DNA of 53,355 bases from Gammaproteobacteria bacterium (GTDB lineage: Bacteria; Pseudomonadota; Gammaproteobacteria; Methylococcales; Methylomonadaceae). The position numbers and the translations under genes were made by a program. The stretch spans positions 1-53,355 of the forward strand of contig JAHJSQ010000119.1 of assembly GCA_018830325.1 (NCBI GenBank). Direction: 5' to 3'. Positions 1-9,440 of this stretch are shown one piece after another. Position 1 is the stretch's first letter, and each line of letters starts with the position of its first letter. The notes beneath the pieces are model-generated. The model was given only the letters and a program-made list of their open reading frames with translations. It ran no database searches and was not told the DNA's origin.

Positions 1-104
1 ATGATCTCTTGAAGGTTCAAAGCGGGTATCCCAAACATAGAATGTCAGGATGATTTATATCGGAAAAATGTATGTTTGTCCAGGATTAGTTATATTTCAT
101 TGAT
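1..104. other. Unassigned sequence past the broken GGDEF gene
   Basis: No gene is visible here. Read on the minus strand, this is where the rest of the GGDEF domain of the neighbouring gene should lie, but none of the three frames continues it. The sequence is AT-rich and has stops in all frames. It may be the edge of an inserted element or of a deletion, but I do not recognise a terminal repeat. Confidence 0.4.
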
Positions 105-1817
105 TCATAATGTAAAATTATAGAGAACTGTTCCGCCGTGATGATGATAGCGATTCGCCATATTGATAGCATGCTCGAACTCTTTTTCGAATTTTCGGCG
201 GTTATATAGACCTGTCAATGGGTCGTGTTCGGCTAACCAAGTCAATTGTTTTTCGGATTTGCGTCTATCGGTTAAATCCAACCCGACAATGAGAACTTCA
301 GGATCGGCATCGATACCTAGCTCTTTGAGCACTAATGGCGATAAAAACCATGAGATATAGAGTTGAGCACCGTCGACGGAATAAATCGGACATTCGTATT
401 GAAAGGTATTATTATGCTTATCAAGTAGTTGTGTTATTGAACTTTCAATCATTCCTCTATGTTCTTCAGTAGGAATAAATTCAACAAAATCTGTATTTAA
501 TAATTCGGCTTCCGTATATTGAAGCAAATATTGCGCATACTGATTGACGGATTTAATGCGCCCCACACTATCGACCGTCATAATAATGACTTGAGCCGAA
601 TTAAGAATATTGTCAATAAAATTCTTTTCAATTTGCAGTTCCAAAGCCTGTTCGGAGAGGCGTTGGGTGCGTAAATTAACTTCATCGTCCAGTTGCTTAA
701 GGGTTGAAATCAGTTGATGCGAGGCGGATTCCAAAACATCAATTTCATCTTTAAAGAAACTGTGTTTTTTCGAATGAAGTAATAATTTAGCCACTAAGTC
801 GTATTGTTTTTTTGCGATCAACGGCAATAATGCAATGAGTCTTTTTAATTTTTGCGTCGGTCCAATCAATAATAGTAACAATACTCCGCCGGACAACAAT
901 AAACTAAGCAATCCATTAATGGCATAGAGAGCAGTCGCTTTTTTGATTTCGTCCAAGCCCCGACTAATGTCTTCAATAATCAAAAGTACTGTATTGTTGT
1001 TTCCGTTAAACGGAAAAGGGATGATCTCATAAGTCCTATTCTCAAACTTAAATATCTTCGGATGATCGGGTATTCCATCAGGATATTGCCGACTAAAAGC
1101 GTTAAGTAATCCGATATTGCGTTCTGAATCCGTTAAAGCCACTATATTTGCTTGCCATGGCGGAATAGAAAGTAATTCTTTTTTTGGATTTGTGAATTCA
1201 TGAGGTAACGTTAAGATACTAATCCCGGAACCGGTCAAGTCTCTCATCTTTAAAACCGTATCGGCAAGATCGATACCAAAAATGAATACGCCGATAAAAC
1301 TTCCGTGATGTAAAAACGGCGTAGCATGAAAATGAACGCAGCGCTCCTCGCACAAAATATTGTCGAACGGTGATTCGTGGGTAATGACATAATCCAACCA
1401 TTCTGAAAACTGCCCTTGATACGGCGTATTCCCCCAAGAAGCAATCAACTTTCCATCCGTGCTAAACAAAAATGCCGACTCAATATCCGATTCGACTTCA
1501 ATTTTAAACCAGTTGTTATCGATAAAATGGTCAATGACCTCTAATGCGTTTTGGGGGCTGGTTTTGTCATCGATAAATGCCGGAATCAACCAACCGATAT
1601 CGACCCTGTCGTTCTTGATGCCTTCCAAAATACCTTGAAAGGCTTGTCGATAAAAGCGATGAACACGAGACCTTTCTTGCTGATAATTTTGATTCAATGA
1701 AAACTGTCCGAACAAAACAATGGCACCGGATGCTAATGCTGTTGCAAAACCGACAGCGAGTATTGTTTTCCAAACCAGACTAAGAGACGGCTGTTTTTGT
1801 TTTTTGACAGATGGCAT
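105..1817 (-). pseudogene. Membrane sensor diguanylate cyclase, truncated in the GGDEF domain
   Basis: The 570-residue product has an N-terminal membrane helix (about residues 15-39), a periplasmic sensor region (about 40-295), a second helix (about 296-320), a linker, a PAS domain (about 395-515) and the beginning of a GGDEF domain from about residue 525 (HDPLTGLYNRRKF). Intact relatives make the second messenger c-di-GMP from GTP. Here the reading frame ends about 35 residues into the GGDEF domain with VLYNFTL and a stop. The metal-binding Asp strand and the GGDEF signature loop are missing, and no other frame restores them. The protein should therefore be catalytically dead unless it is repaired outside the window. 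It starts at an ATG only 4 bp after the acyltransferase gene, so the two look co-transcribed. A regulatory role of the sensor/PAS part cannot be excluded. Confidence 0.75.
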
Positions 1818-1821
1818 GTTG

Positions 1822-2556
1822 TCAATGAGAATCTTTTAGTTCCGAACTGATAATGTCAAATAAGAGTCGATATTCCGGCATTAAGTTTTGATAAGTTTTT
1901 TTAGGAAAAATAATAAAAGGTGCACGTATGCCAAAGTGGTCTATGGGTTGTCCAATCTGTTTTAATTCAACGCCAAAGCGCACTAATAATCTAGCTAAAC
2001 GAGGCTCCATTAATGCAATACCATAATCGAGTGCGTGTTCCAGCATAAGAGAGATAGAAGAGAAAGTTAAGCTCATTGGTAGGTAATTAGTGGAAAATCG
2101 TCTGTTTTCGTGATCATTTTCACGCATATTGTTATTTATCGAATAGTCTTTATCGGATGGTCTTCTTCTAAAACGAGAGATCAGAGCCATTCTGGATACT
2201 TCGCCTGTCTTACCTTCTTTTAGTGAAGTTATACCAGATCCTCTAAAGTCGAATTCTTTTTTATAATACAATTCAATCGGTAACTTTTTCTCCGTGTCAC
2301 CTTCTAATGTGATGATACGAATATTTCCAATAGGTTTTTTATCTCTTTTATAAAATAAAAGACCATGAACGGCATCGTCATCCCATTCATCCGATTCTTG
2401 AAATTCGTTTTCAGAATTCGGCGATAATTTTTTTAATTCCTCACAATAAACCTGGTATCTAACGTGATAAGCTTGCTCTAGTAAATCCTGAGTATTCGCC
2501 TTAACCGTATAAAAATAATTTTGATAGTGTTCGCATAGCGTCATTGTATCTTTCAT
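1822..2556 (-). CDS. PEP-CTERM/exosortase system-associated N-acyltransferase
   Basis: The 244-residue protein belongs to the GNAT-like acyltransferase family related to autoinducer synthases that is usually found in genomes with PEP-CTERM/exosortase sorting. It starts with a short segment followed by AYHVRYQVYCEEL, the typical strand-helix of this fold with the conserved RYxVYCxE pattern. Next come a DAVHGLLF strand, GNIRIITL, a GEVSRMALISRFRRR core, and a C-terminal part (MLEHALDYGIALMEPRLARL) that resembles the acyl-acceptor half. Family members are presumed to transfer acyl groups in connection with exopolysaccharide and protein sorting, but the substrate is unknown. It is the upstream gene of a two-gene unit with the broken GGDEF gene. 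No exosortase or PEP-CTERM protein is in the window. ATG at 2556 is used; a second Met lies at residue 5. Confidence 0.8.
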   Translation of the reverse strand: MKDTMTLCEHYQNYFYTVKANTQDLLEQAYHVRYQVYCEELKKLSPNSENEFQESDEWDDDAVHGLLFYKRDKKPIGNIRIITLEGDTEKKLPIELYYKKEFDFRGSGITSLKEGKTGEVSRMALISRFRRRPSDKDYSINNNMRENDHENRRFSTNYLPMSLTFSSISLMLEHALDYGIALMEPRLARLLVRFGVELKQIGQPIDHFGIRAPFIIFPKKTYQNLMPEYRLLFDIISSELKDSH

Positions 2557-2651
2557 TTGTATCCTTCTTCCTTCTCATATCCTAAAATATTGACTAGACT
2601 CTAAGCATAGTTCAAAGCATTTATTTATCTAGAACCCATGTTAGGTCAACT

Positions 2652-3434
2652 ATGAAAGTTTTTCACGGAGAAGTCAGCTCGGAATATCTGCAAAAAGCGG
2701 CAGATATTTTTTTACCGATTAAGCATCACAGTTATAAAAAAATGAATATTTCCAACGGAAATATAATAGCCGACATCGGATGCGGGCCTGGAGTAGATGT
2801 TGCCGAACTATCGAAAATGGTTGGGAAAGACGGTGAAGTCTTCGGGTATGATCATGATCAAGAGATGTTAAAAAGCGCTATCCAGAATTGTAGACAACTT
2901 TCTACAATTCAACAGGCTAATTTAATACAAGGTAGTGCCGAAAAGTTACCTTTCAGGAATGGGTTATTCGATAGTTGTCGAAGCGAGCGATTATTCATGC
3001 ACCTCAAACAGCCGGAACAAACACTTTTGGAAATAAAAAGAGTGACTAAAGACAATGGATACGTTGTCGTTGTGGAAACAGACTGGGCTAGCTTGTCGAT
3101 CGATACCCAACTACCCGGAGTCGAACGCACTCTTTCTCATTATCGTATGTCGCATATGATGAACAATGGCTACTCAGGCAGAAGCTTATACAGGCAATTC
3201 AAAAAATGCGGTTTCAGTCATATTGAAGTCGAAGTATTTCCGATTATTGCAACCGATATAAACCTTTTCTATTCATTATCGGTACAGCAGATTGTCGAAA
3301 ATCAAGCCTTGGCCAATCATGCGATTACGGAACAAGAACTGAACCATTGGCGAACCGACTTACAACGCGCCGCAACAGATGATTCTTTCTATGCCTGTAT
3401 CAACGTTTTAGTGGTTTCAGCTCAAAAGTCTTGA
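2652..3434 (+). CDS. Class I SAM-dependent methyltransferase
   Basis: The 260-residue protein has a Rossmann methyltransferase core. Motif I is ADIGCGPGVDVAELS (about residues 40-54), followed by an acidic FGYDHDQEMLKSA strand that should bind the SAM ribose, the LIQGSAEKLPF loop, and a UbiE-like SERLFMHLKQPEQTLLEIKRV post-motif. The organisation resembles UbiE/methyltransferase type 11 proteins that act on small molecules. The substrate cannot be read from the sequence. It is divergent from the acyltransferase gene across 95 bp and convergent with tatD, with only 13 bp between the two stop codons. No operon partner is visible. Confidence 0.8.
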   Translation: MKVFHGEVSSEYLQKAADIFLPIKHHSYKKMNISNGNIIADIGCGPGVDVAELSKMVGKDGEVFGYDHDQEMLKSAIQNCRQLSTIQQANLIQGSAEKLPFRNGLFDSCRSERLFMHLKQPEQTLLEIKRVTKDNGYVVVVETDWASLSIDTQLPGVERTLSHYRMSHMMNNGYSGRSLYRQFKKCGFSHIEVEVFPIIATDINLFYSLSVQQIVENQALANHAITEQELNHWRTDLQRAATDDSFYACINVLVVSAQKS

Positions 3435-3447
3435 AAAGTATTGAATT

Positions 3448-4227
3448 TCATAGGCATTCAAAATTAAATAGGCGTACAAAGTTCTCTTTACTTTGGTCCG
3501 CGATGACTTCCAACGAAGTATTTCTTAATTTAGCTATAAATTCGGCCACATGTCGAACATAAATCGGATAATTAGGCCGCCCGCGAAAAGGAACCGGAGC
3601 TAGGTAGGGCGAGTCGGTTTCAATCAAATATCTATCCGCCGGAATTTTTTGCGCCACTTCTTGTATTGCTTTAGCATTATTGAACGTTACAATTCCTGAA
3701 AAGGAAATATAAAAATTCAACTCGAGCGCACGAAGCGCAAATTCCCAGTCTTCGGTAAAACAATGGATAATACCGCCGACCGAATCGGCACCTTCTTCTT
3801 TCAAAATGCGTAAAGTGTCTTCTCGGGCTTCTCGCGTATGGACGATTAAAGGTTTATTTAAACTTTTCGCCGCCGCGATATGTCGTCTAAATCGCTGGTG
3901 TTGCCAAGATAAGTCCCCTTCACTTCTAAAATAATCCAATCCGGTTTCACCGATGCCGATGACTTTTTCGGCTTGGCCGAGTGTAATCAATTCATCAGTT
4001 GTCGGCTCCTTTCCGTCATGCGAATTAGGATGCACGCCGACCGTCAAGGAGATCTGAGGATAAGGAGCGACCAATTCGCACATCGACGGGTAAGCTTCAA
4101 GATCGATGCTGATACACAGCATGTGCTCGATTTGATGTTTCGAAGCTTCTTGCATGAAGCAAGAAAAGTCATCTTGATAGGGAGTCAGGTCGATACGATC
4201 TAAATGGCAGTGAGAGTCGATTAGCAT
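3448..4227 (-). CDS. tatD: TatD family metal-dependent hydrolase / DNase
   Basis: The 259-residue protein is a complete TatD/YcfH-type TIM-barrel metallohydrolase. Visible metal ligands include the N-terminal HxH (IDSHCHLDRI, residues 3-12), Glu in GIGETGLDYF, His in LIVHTREA, His in IIHCFTED and Asp in IETDSPYLAP. Family members are 3'-5' exonucleases or deoxyribonucleases linked to DNA repair. It is the last gene of the mltG-tmk-holB-pilZ-tatD cluster, a conserved gammaproteobacterial order in which this member corresponds to E. coli ycfH. The gap to the PilZ gene is 71 bp. Which TatD subgroup it belongs to cannot be settled by eye. Confidence 0.9.
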   Translation of the reverse strand: MLIDSHCHLDRIDLTPYQDDFSCFMQEASKHQIEHMLCISIDLEAYPSMCELVAPYPQISLTVGVHPNSHDGKEPTTDELITLGQAEKVIGIGETGLDYFRSEGDLSWQHQRFRRHIAAAKSLNKPLIVHTREAREDTLRILKEEGADSVGGIIHCFTEDWEFALRALELNFYISFSGIVTFNNAKAIQEVAQKIPADRYLIETDSPYLAPVPFRGRPNYPIYVRHVAEFIAKLRNTSLEVIADQSKENFVRLFNFECL

Positions 4228-4298
4228 GAGATAAAACGGATGTTAAAATTGAGTCTAATTGGAAAAATTGGAGCGTGAGGCCCGACAAAACCAAATCG

Positions 4299-4652
4299 TT
4301 ACATTGTATGAGTGGCTCGATCCGAATCCAGTGCGCCGGCTAAATAGGTTTCTATTTTATTACGAGCCATACCTCCATCCTGGTCGCTGAACTGAACGCC
4401 AATACCGGTAGTGCGATACCCTTCCGAACCAGCTGGTGTTTTCCAAATGATTTTACCGGCAATCGGCAATCTCTCTGTTTCTTCCATTAAATTCAATAGC
4501 ATAAAAACTTCCTGCCCCATTTCATATTCGCGATTTGTCGGAATAAACAATCCGCCATTGGTAATGAAAGGCATATAGGCGGCATAGAGTGCATTTTTAT
4601 CTTTAATCGACAAGGATAATATTCCTTGTCTGGGCGATGATGATTCGGACAT
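4299..4652 (-). CDS. pilZ: PilZ domain protein (type IV pilus PilZ-like)
   Basis: The 117-residue protein is a single PilZ domain of the small stand-alone type encoded next to holB in gammaproteobacteria, where PilZ is needed for type IV pilus biogenesis. Typical segments are GILSLSIKDKNALYAAYMP, NGGLFIPTNREY, GQEVFMLLNLM and a C-terminal GIGVQFSDQDGG. The RxxxR motif that binds c-di-GMP in canonical PilZ domains is absent at the N-terminus, as expected for this subgroup, so it probably does not bind c-di-GMP. It starts 8 bp after holB, within the same operon. Confidence 0.88.
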   Translation of the reverse strand: MSESSSPRQGILSLSIKDKNALYAAYMPFITNGGLFIPTNREYEMGQEVFMLLNLMEETERLPIAGKIIWKTPAGSEGYRTTGIGVQFSDQDGGMARNKIETYLAGALDSDRATHTM

Positions 4653-4660
4653 GCTTTTTC

Positions 4661-5650
4661 CTATTTTTCGTTAAGCCGTGCCCACTCGATTAATAGCTCT
4701 TCGAATAGCAATTGTTTATTGAGCTGGGTATCGATGCGGTTTCGAGTGGTAAGCATAAGATCGTAGACGCTATACAAATGAGATAATTCTAAAGTTTGCG
4801 CGGATTTGTACAAGTCTTCAAATAAATCACGATTAATCAGTTTTTCGGCAGGTAATTGAAAACAACATTTAATTAAATCCGTAACCCATCCCGTTATCCA
4901 AGTCAACAATAGGCCGGGATCCAGTTTAACCCATTGTTCCGAGACAATATACGGATGAGTGCGCAAAGCGGCGATGTCGAGCCATTGATCGAAACATTTT
5001 CGACGTAATTCAAGGGTATCGTTTTTCGCATAATCCAAGGCCAACAAGGGCGAGCCTTTCGATACGCTTAGCAATAAGTCGCTATCTTTTTTTATTCCTT
5101 GATCTAACAACCACTGTTTAACTTGTTCCGGATCGGGCCTCGAAAAATAGACCTTTTGACATCGACTCATCAAAGTGGCCGGGAGTCGACTAGGTTTATC
5201 CGTGATAAGTAGCAGAACGGTTCGCTCGGTCGGTTCTTCAAGAAATTTCAAAAAAGCATTAACCGCTGAGATATTTAATTGATCGGCCGGTTCAACTATG
5301 ACGACACGATTTGCCTCATATTGCGGTTTTAATGATAACACCGAAAGGATGTGTCTGATTTGATCGATTTTGATAGTCTTGCCGGGCTCTTCCGGATTCA
5401 GTCTGATATAGTCAGGGTGCGTTTGTGCATTGACTAATTGACAGCTATGACATCGGCCGCAAGGCAATCCGTTAGCATCTGTTTCAGAACAAAGCAAGGA
5501 ATGTGCGAAACGCTCCGCCAATCGGCTTTTGCCTATGCCTTTATTTCCGGCAAACAATAGGGCTTGAGGTATGCGTTGACCGGTAATGTAGCGGACAAGA
5601 TGCTGCCAGTCCGCTTCCTGCCAAGGCAATAAATTAGGAGTGATGGTCAT
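4661..5650 (-). CDS. holB: DNA polymerase III subunit delta'
   Basis: HolB is part of the clamp loader that puts the beta sliding clamp on DNA. The protein shows an AAA+ fold with a P-loop (AGNKGIGKSRLAERF), the four-cysteine zinc module (CGRCHSCQLV with an upstream Cys), the NAFLKFLEEPTERT sensor region and an SRC motif (LMSRCQKVYF). The longest frame begins at a TTG at 5659, but the ATG at 5650 gives MTITPNLLPWQ, which matches how these proteins start, so I chose it. It overlaps the tmk 3' end by 17 bp, so translation is probably coupled. Length is about 329 residues, normal for the family. Confidence 0.92.
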   Translation of the reverse strand: MTITPNLLPWQEADWQHLVRYITGQRIPQALLFAGNKGIGKSRLAERFAHSLLCSETDANGLPCGRCHSCQLVNAQTHPDYIRLNPEEPGKTIKIDQIRHILSVLSLKPQYEANRVVIVEPADQLNISAVNAFLKFLEEPTERTVLLLITDKPSRLPATLMSRCQKVYFSRPDPEQVKQWLLDQGIKKDSDLLLSVSKGSPLLALDYAKNDTLELRRKCFDQWLDIAALRTHPYIVSEQWVKLDPGLLLTWITGWVTDLIKCCFQLPAEKLINRDLFEDLYKSAQTLELSHLYSVYDLMLTTRNRIDTQLNKQLLFEELLIEWARLNEK

Positions 5651-6278
5651 TAAAAACAAACGGGTGTAAAAAACGTGTTATTTCGCTTTGTACATCGATG
5701 AGTGGTTGGTCGGATTTAATAACTTTAATACGTTCCGGTTCTAATTTAGCCTGCAATAAATAAGCACGCCTAACTTGTTCGAAAAAAACCAAGGTTTCGG
5801 ATTCGATGCGATCTAACGAACTGCGATGACGAGCACGCTTGAGTCCTATTTCGACCGGCGCATCAAATAAAAAGGTTAAATCGGGCCGTAGATTACCTTG
5901 AACGAAATTTTCCAGCCACTGAATCGCTTGAGCACTCATATTGCGCCCTCCGCCCTGATAGGCGTAGGTTGCATCCGTAAAGCGGTCGCATATTACCCAA
6001 GAGCCGGCATGTAAGGCCGGCTCGATCACTTGTTTGAGATGTTGAGCGCGGGCAGCGAACATTAATAACAATTCCGCTTGATCGGTGATGACTTCGTCGG
6101 ATGACTGTTGTAATAACAAGGTTCGAATATGTTCCGCGAGGGGAGTGCCTCCGGGCTCTCGAGTGAGAATCACCGGAATTCCGTGCAAGCTTAGATAATC
6201 CTTTAAAAAACTCATATTGGTGGTTTTGCCGACCCCTTCCCCACCTTCAAGCGTTATGAATTTTCCTTTAATCATCAT
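5634..6278 (-). CDS. tmk: Thymidylate kinase
   Basis: The enzyme phosphorylates dTMP to dTDP with ATP in DNA precursor synthesis. The P-loop is GGEGVGKTT (about residues 12-20), the DR(Y/F) motif is CDRFTDATYAYQGGGR, and the LID segment is ARHRSSLDRIE. Arginine in the LID fits the bacterial type II pattern. Length is 214 residues, as usual. Its first ATG overlaps the mltG stop (ATGA), and a second ATG follows directly. It lies between mltG and holB as in other gammaproteobacteria. Confidence 0.95.
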   Translation of the reverse strand: MMIKGKFITLEGGEGVGKTTNMSFLKDYLSLHGIPVILTREPGGTPLAEHIRTLLLQQSSDEVITDQAELLLMFAARAQHLKQVIEPALHAGSWVICDRFTDATYAYQGGGRNMSAQAIQWLENFVQGNLRPDLTFLFDAPVEIGLKRARHRSSLDRIESETLVFFEQVRRAYLLQAKLEPERIKVIKSDQPLIDVQSEITRFLHPFVFNDHHS

Positions 6279-7279
6279 TGTTTCAATTGATAAGTGGTCA
6301 CGGCCTGGTTGTGTTCGGCAAGATTGGCGGAAAAAGCATGCGTGCCATCCCCCTTAGAAACAAAATAAAGGCTCTCTCCTGCCTCAGGATGAAGAACCGC
6401 ATGTATCGAGGCTTGTCCGGGCATTGCAATCGGCGTCGGAGGTAACCCGCTAATGACATAGGTATTGTAGGGAGTATGCGTCAACAGGTCTTTCTTGCGA
6501 ATATTGCCTTGATAATCCTCGCCCATACCGTAAATAACGGTTGGATCGGTTTGCAGTAACATGCCTTTTTTAAGTCTGCGAATAAACACGCCGGCAATTA
6601 TTGGACGTTCCTCGGGAACGCTCGTTTCTTTTTCGACAATCGACGCCAGTATCAATGCTTGATAAGGAGACTCAAACGGAAGATTATCCTGCTTTTGCCG
6701 CCACTCCTGGTCCAAGATGCTCAGCATGCGATCATGAGCCCTTTTTAATAAGGCAAGATCGGTCGTGTTTTTATCAAAGAAATACGTGTCGGGAAAAAAA
6801 AGACCTTCGGGATGACCGTAATCAGAGTTTAAATAACTGAGCAAAGATTCGCTTTCGGATTTATCTAGCGTTTTTTGAATGTAAGGGTGGCTATTTATTT
6901 GCTCAAGAAACTGATTGAAATTCCACCCTTCTGGAAAGGTGATGGCATATTGTCTGCTTTTTCCGGATGCGAATAAGGAAAGAATATCAAAAGCGGTAGC
7001 GCCTTGAGCGATTTCATAATCTCCGGCTTTCAAACGACCGGCGGATTGTGTTTGCAGGGCTAGTATTTTTAACCATAGCGGTTTAACCGCTAATTCTTGT
7101 TCCTGAAGTTTTTCAGTAATGCGGCCGAACGAATCGCCTTTGTTGATTTCAATATAAACCGGCTTGTCGACTAAAGGAGTAGCCACAAAGTGCTGGTAAT
7201 CGATCCATAGCCAGCCGAGTAAAAAGCTGGTTAATACAATCGAAATCCCCATGAGTTTATTTAGCATGCTTGAAGCCAT
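6275..7279 (-). CDS. mltG: Endolytic murein transglycosylase MltG
   Basis: MltG cleaves nascent peptidoglycan strands and is thought to terminate glycan elongation at the inner membrane. The 334-residue protein has one N-terminal membrane helix (about residues 9-26), a LysM-like segment (VYIEINKGDSFGRITEKL) and the YceG catalytic domain. That domain contains the conserved catalytic-Glu motif (LASIVEKETSVPEERP) and the C-terminal PTPIAMPGQASIHAVLHP block. It starts at ATG 7279, overlapping the pabC 3' end by 19 bp; a second ATG at 7267 would reduce the overlap. The pabC-mltG-tmk-holB order is conserved. Confidence 0.94.
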   Translation of the reverse strand: MASSMLNKLMGISIVLTSFLLGWLWIDYQHFVATPLVDKPVYIEINKGDSFGRITEKLQEQELAVKPLWLKILALQTQSAGRLKAGDYEIAQGATAFDILSLFASGKSRQYAITFPEGWNFNQFLEQINSHPYIQKTLDKSESESLLSYLNSDYGHPEGLFFPDTYFFDKNTTDLALLKRAHDRMLSILDQEWRQKQDNLPFESPYQALILASIVEKETSVPEERPIIAGVFIRRLKKGMLLQTDPTVIYGMGEDYQGNIRKKDLLTHTPYNTYVISGLPPTPIAMPGQASIHAVLHPEAGESLYFVSKGDGTHAFSANLAEHNQAVTTYQLKQ

Positions 7280-8091
7280 TCTTTTTTGTACTGTTCGAGC
7301 CAGGCCGTTATTTCGCGGGTTACAGGGCCGACAGCAAATGGCTTGCCATCAACTTGGGTGACCGGCCATAAACCGATGACCGAATTACAAACAAATATTT
7401 CATCCGCGTTTAATAATTCGTCGATACCGAAATAACGTTTCGACAAGACTAACGCATTTGATTCGGCGAGTTCTAAGATAATTTCGCGCATAATGCCGGC
7501 TACGCCGGAGCGAAGGATCTCGGAGGTATGGAGTTGTCGGTTAATGACATAAAACAAATTAGTCATTGTTCCTTCTATAACGTTCCCATCGGCATCAAGC
7601 ATCAAACCTTCTTGAATGCCGGGATCGTTCCATTCGGCGCGAGCTAAAATCTGTTCGAGGCGATTGAGGTGTTTAATGCCGGCAAGCGCCGGATTTAGCC
7701 CTAAGCGAGTAGTACAAACCCTGGCAGTAATGCCATTGCGTGTATAATTTTTAGGATAATCAGGAAATGGATAAACGCTAATAACACGAGTCGGTTTGAT
7801 GCTGTCCGGTTGCCGGTAACCTCGACCACCCGTTCCGCGCGTCAGGATAATTTTTAACACGCCTCGATCGACATCTTTAGCCGCATTCTCGGCTTCCGCA
7901 ACTAAATTGCCGGTATCTTCTAAAGGGATTTGTAAACGCCGGCAACCTTCGTTTAGGCGGCGGATATGTCTGTCAAAAAAAACCAGTCTGCCTTGATTGA
8001 TTTCAATCGTTTCAAATAAACCGTCGCCATATTGGAATCCGCGATCCGAAACATCGATGGTACAACTCATCGCACCATTGATTAAAAACAC
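7261..8091 (-). CDS. pabC: Aminodeoxychorismate lyase
   Basis: PabC is a PLP enzyme that converts 4-amino-4-deoxychorismate to p-aminobenzoate and pyruvate for folate synthesis. The 276-residue protein is a class IV aminotransferase-fold enzyme: SDRGFQYGDGLFETIEI at the N-terminus, the PLP lysine in AGIKHLNRLEQILA, and GVAGIMREIILELA later on. The start is GTG, giving MFLING, the usual PabC N-terminus, with a GGTGAG ribosome-binding sequence about 6 bp upstream. It follows fabF after 28 bp and overlaps mltG, as in E. coli. Confidence 0.93.
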   Translation of the reverse strand: MFLINGAMSCTIDVSDRGFQYGDGLFETIEINQGRLVFFDRHIRRLNEGCRRLQIPLEDTGNLVAEAENAAKDVDRGVLKIILTRGTGGRGYRQPDSIKPTRVISVYPFPDYPKNYTRNGITARVCTTRLGLNPALAGIKHLNRLEQILARAEWNDPGIQEGLMLDADGNVIEGTMTNLFYVINRQLHTSEILRSGVAGIMREIILELAESNALVLSKRYFGIDELLNADEIFVCNSVIGLWPVTQVDGKPFAVGPVTREITAWLEQYKKEWLQAC

Positions 8092-8119
8092 CGAAAACTC
8101 ACCTATGTCATCGAGCTAA

Positions 8120-9364
8120 TTATTCAAATCGCTTAAAAACCAACGTGCCGTTAGTTCCGCCGAAGCCAAAAGAATTCGATAAGGCCACATTCATCGACAT
8201 TTCCCGAGCAACATTCGGAACATAATCCAAATCGCATTCGGGGTCTTGGTTATCCAAGTTAATAGTCGGCGGCGCTAATTGATTTTTGAGGCTTAATGCC
8301 GTGAGTACCGCTTCGATGCCGCCTGCAGCACCCAAGAGGTGCCCTATCATCGACTTAGTTGAACTAATCGCAACCTTATAGGCATGATTGCCTAACGCGG
8401 ATTTCATCGCCTGTGTCTCACCGAGATCGCCGGCGGGCGTAGATGTTCCATGCGCATTGATATAGTCGACGTCTTCAGGATTCAAACCGGCATCGCGTAA
8501 TGCATTTTTCATGCATCGAGCAGCGCCTTCTCCGCCTGGCGAAGGTGAAGTCATGTGATAAGCGTCTCCGCTCATGCCGTAACCCACCAACTCGGCATAG
8601 ATTTTCGCACCTCGTGCTTTAGCATGTTCCAACTCTTCCAGAACAACAACACCGGCACCATCGCTTAACACAAAGCCGTCACGGTCCCGATCCCATGGGC
8701 GACTTGCACGTTGCGGATCATCGTTTCTTCTCGATAAGGCTTTCGCTGACGCAAACCCGCCCATCGCGGTCGGTGAAGTGGTACAACGCTCGGCGCCTCC
8801 GGCGATCATTACGTCGACATCACCGTATTTGATCATTCTGGCGGCATCGCCAATGTTATGTGTACCGGTTGAACAGGCGGTAACAATCGCAAAATTAGGT
8901 CCTTTTAAGCCATATTTAATCGATAAATTACCGGAAATCATATTGATGATATTGCCGGGTACAAAAAACGGCGAAATACGTCTCGGACCGCTTTTATCAT
9001 ATAGCGCATAACAGTCTTCAATGCCTGTTATCCCGCCTATTCCCGAACCGATTGCCACACCGATTCTTTCGGCATTATTATCATTAACCTCGATGCCGGA
9101 ATCCTCGAACGCTTGAGATCCTGCGGCTAATCCGTAATGGATAAAGCCGTCCATGCGTTTCGCGTCTTTTTCAGGAAAATATTGAGAAATATCGAAGTTT
9201 CTTATTACGCCACCGAAAGTCGTGGCAAATGCAGAAATATCGAAGGAATCAATCGCGGAAATACCGCTTTTACCATTGACGATTCCGTCCCAGGTTTCCG
9301 AAACTGTGTTAGCTAAAGGCGTAACCGCGCCTAGTCCAGTTATTACAACTCGGCGTGTGCTCAA
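8120..9364 (-). CDS. fabF: Beta-ketoacyl-ACP synthase II
   Basis: FabF condenses malonyl-ACP with acyl-ACP in chain elongation and is the synthase that normally governs C16-to-C18 elongation. The active-site Cys is in VTACSTGTHNIG, the two His residues are in NAHGTSTPAGD and IGHLLGAAGG, and the C-terminal loop is SNSFGFGGTN. Length is 414 residues, typical. The start is a TTG (MSTRRVVITGLG). An in-frame stop 13 codons upstream and the match to the family N-terminus leave no better choice, so translation initiation may be weak. It is separated from acpP by 231 bp that hold an inverted-repeat element. Confidence 0.94.
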   Translation of the reverse strand: MSTRRVVITGLGAVTPLANTVSETWDGIVNGKSGISAIDSFDISAFATTFGGVIRNFDISQYFPEKDAKRMDGFIHYGLAAGSQAFEDSGIEVNDNNAERIGVAIGSGIGGITGIEDCYALYDKSGPRRISPFFVPGNIINMISGNLSIKYGLKGPNFAIVTACSTGTHNIGDAARMIKYGDVDVMIAGGAERCTTSPTAMGGFASAKALSRRNDDPQRASRPWDRDRDGFVLSDGAGVVVLEELEHAKARGAKIYAELVGYGMSGDAYHMTSPSPGGEGAARCMKNALRDAGLNPEDVDYINAHGTSTPAGDLGETQAMKSALGNHAYKVAISSTKSMIGHLLGAAGGIEAVLTALSLKNQLAPPTINLDNQDPECDLDYVPNVAREMSMNVALSNSFGFGGTNGTLVFKRFE

Positions 9365-9440
9365 TGTTTTGTACCCGAAGTTAATTTTAAAGAGGGGATA
9401 TTAAGGCATGCATAAGTGGACATTAACAGCATCCACTTAC

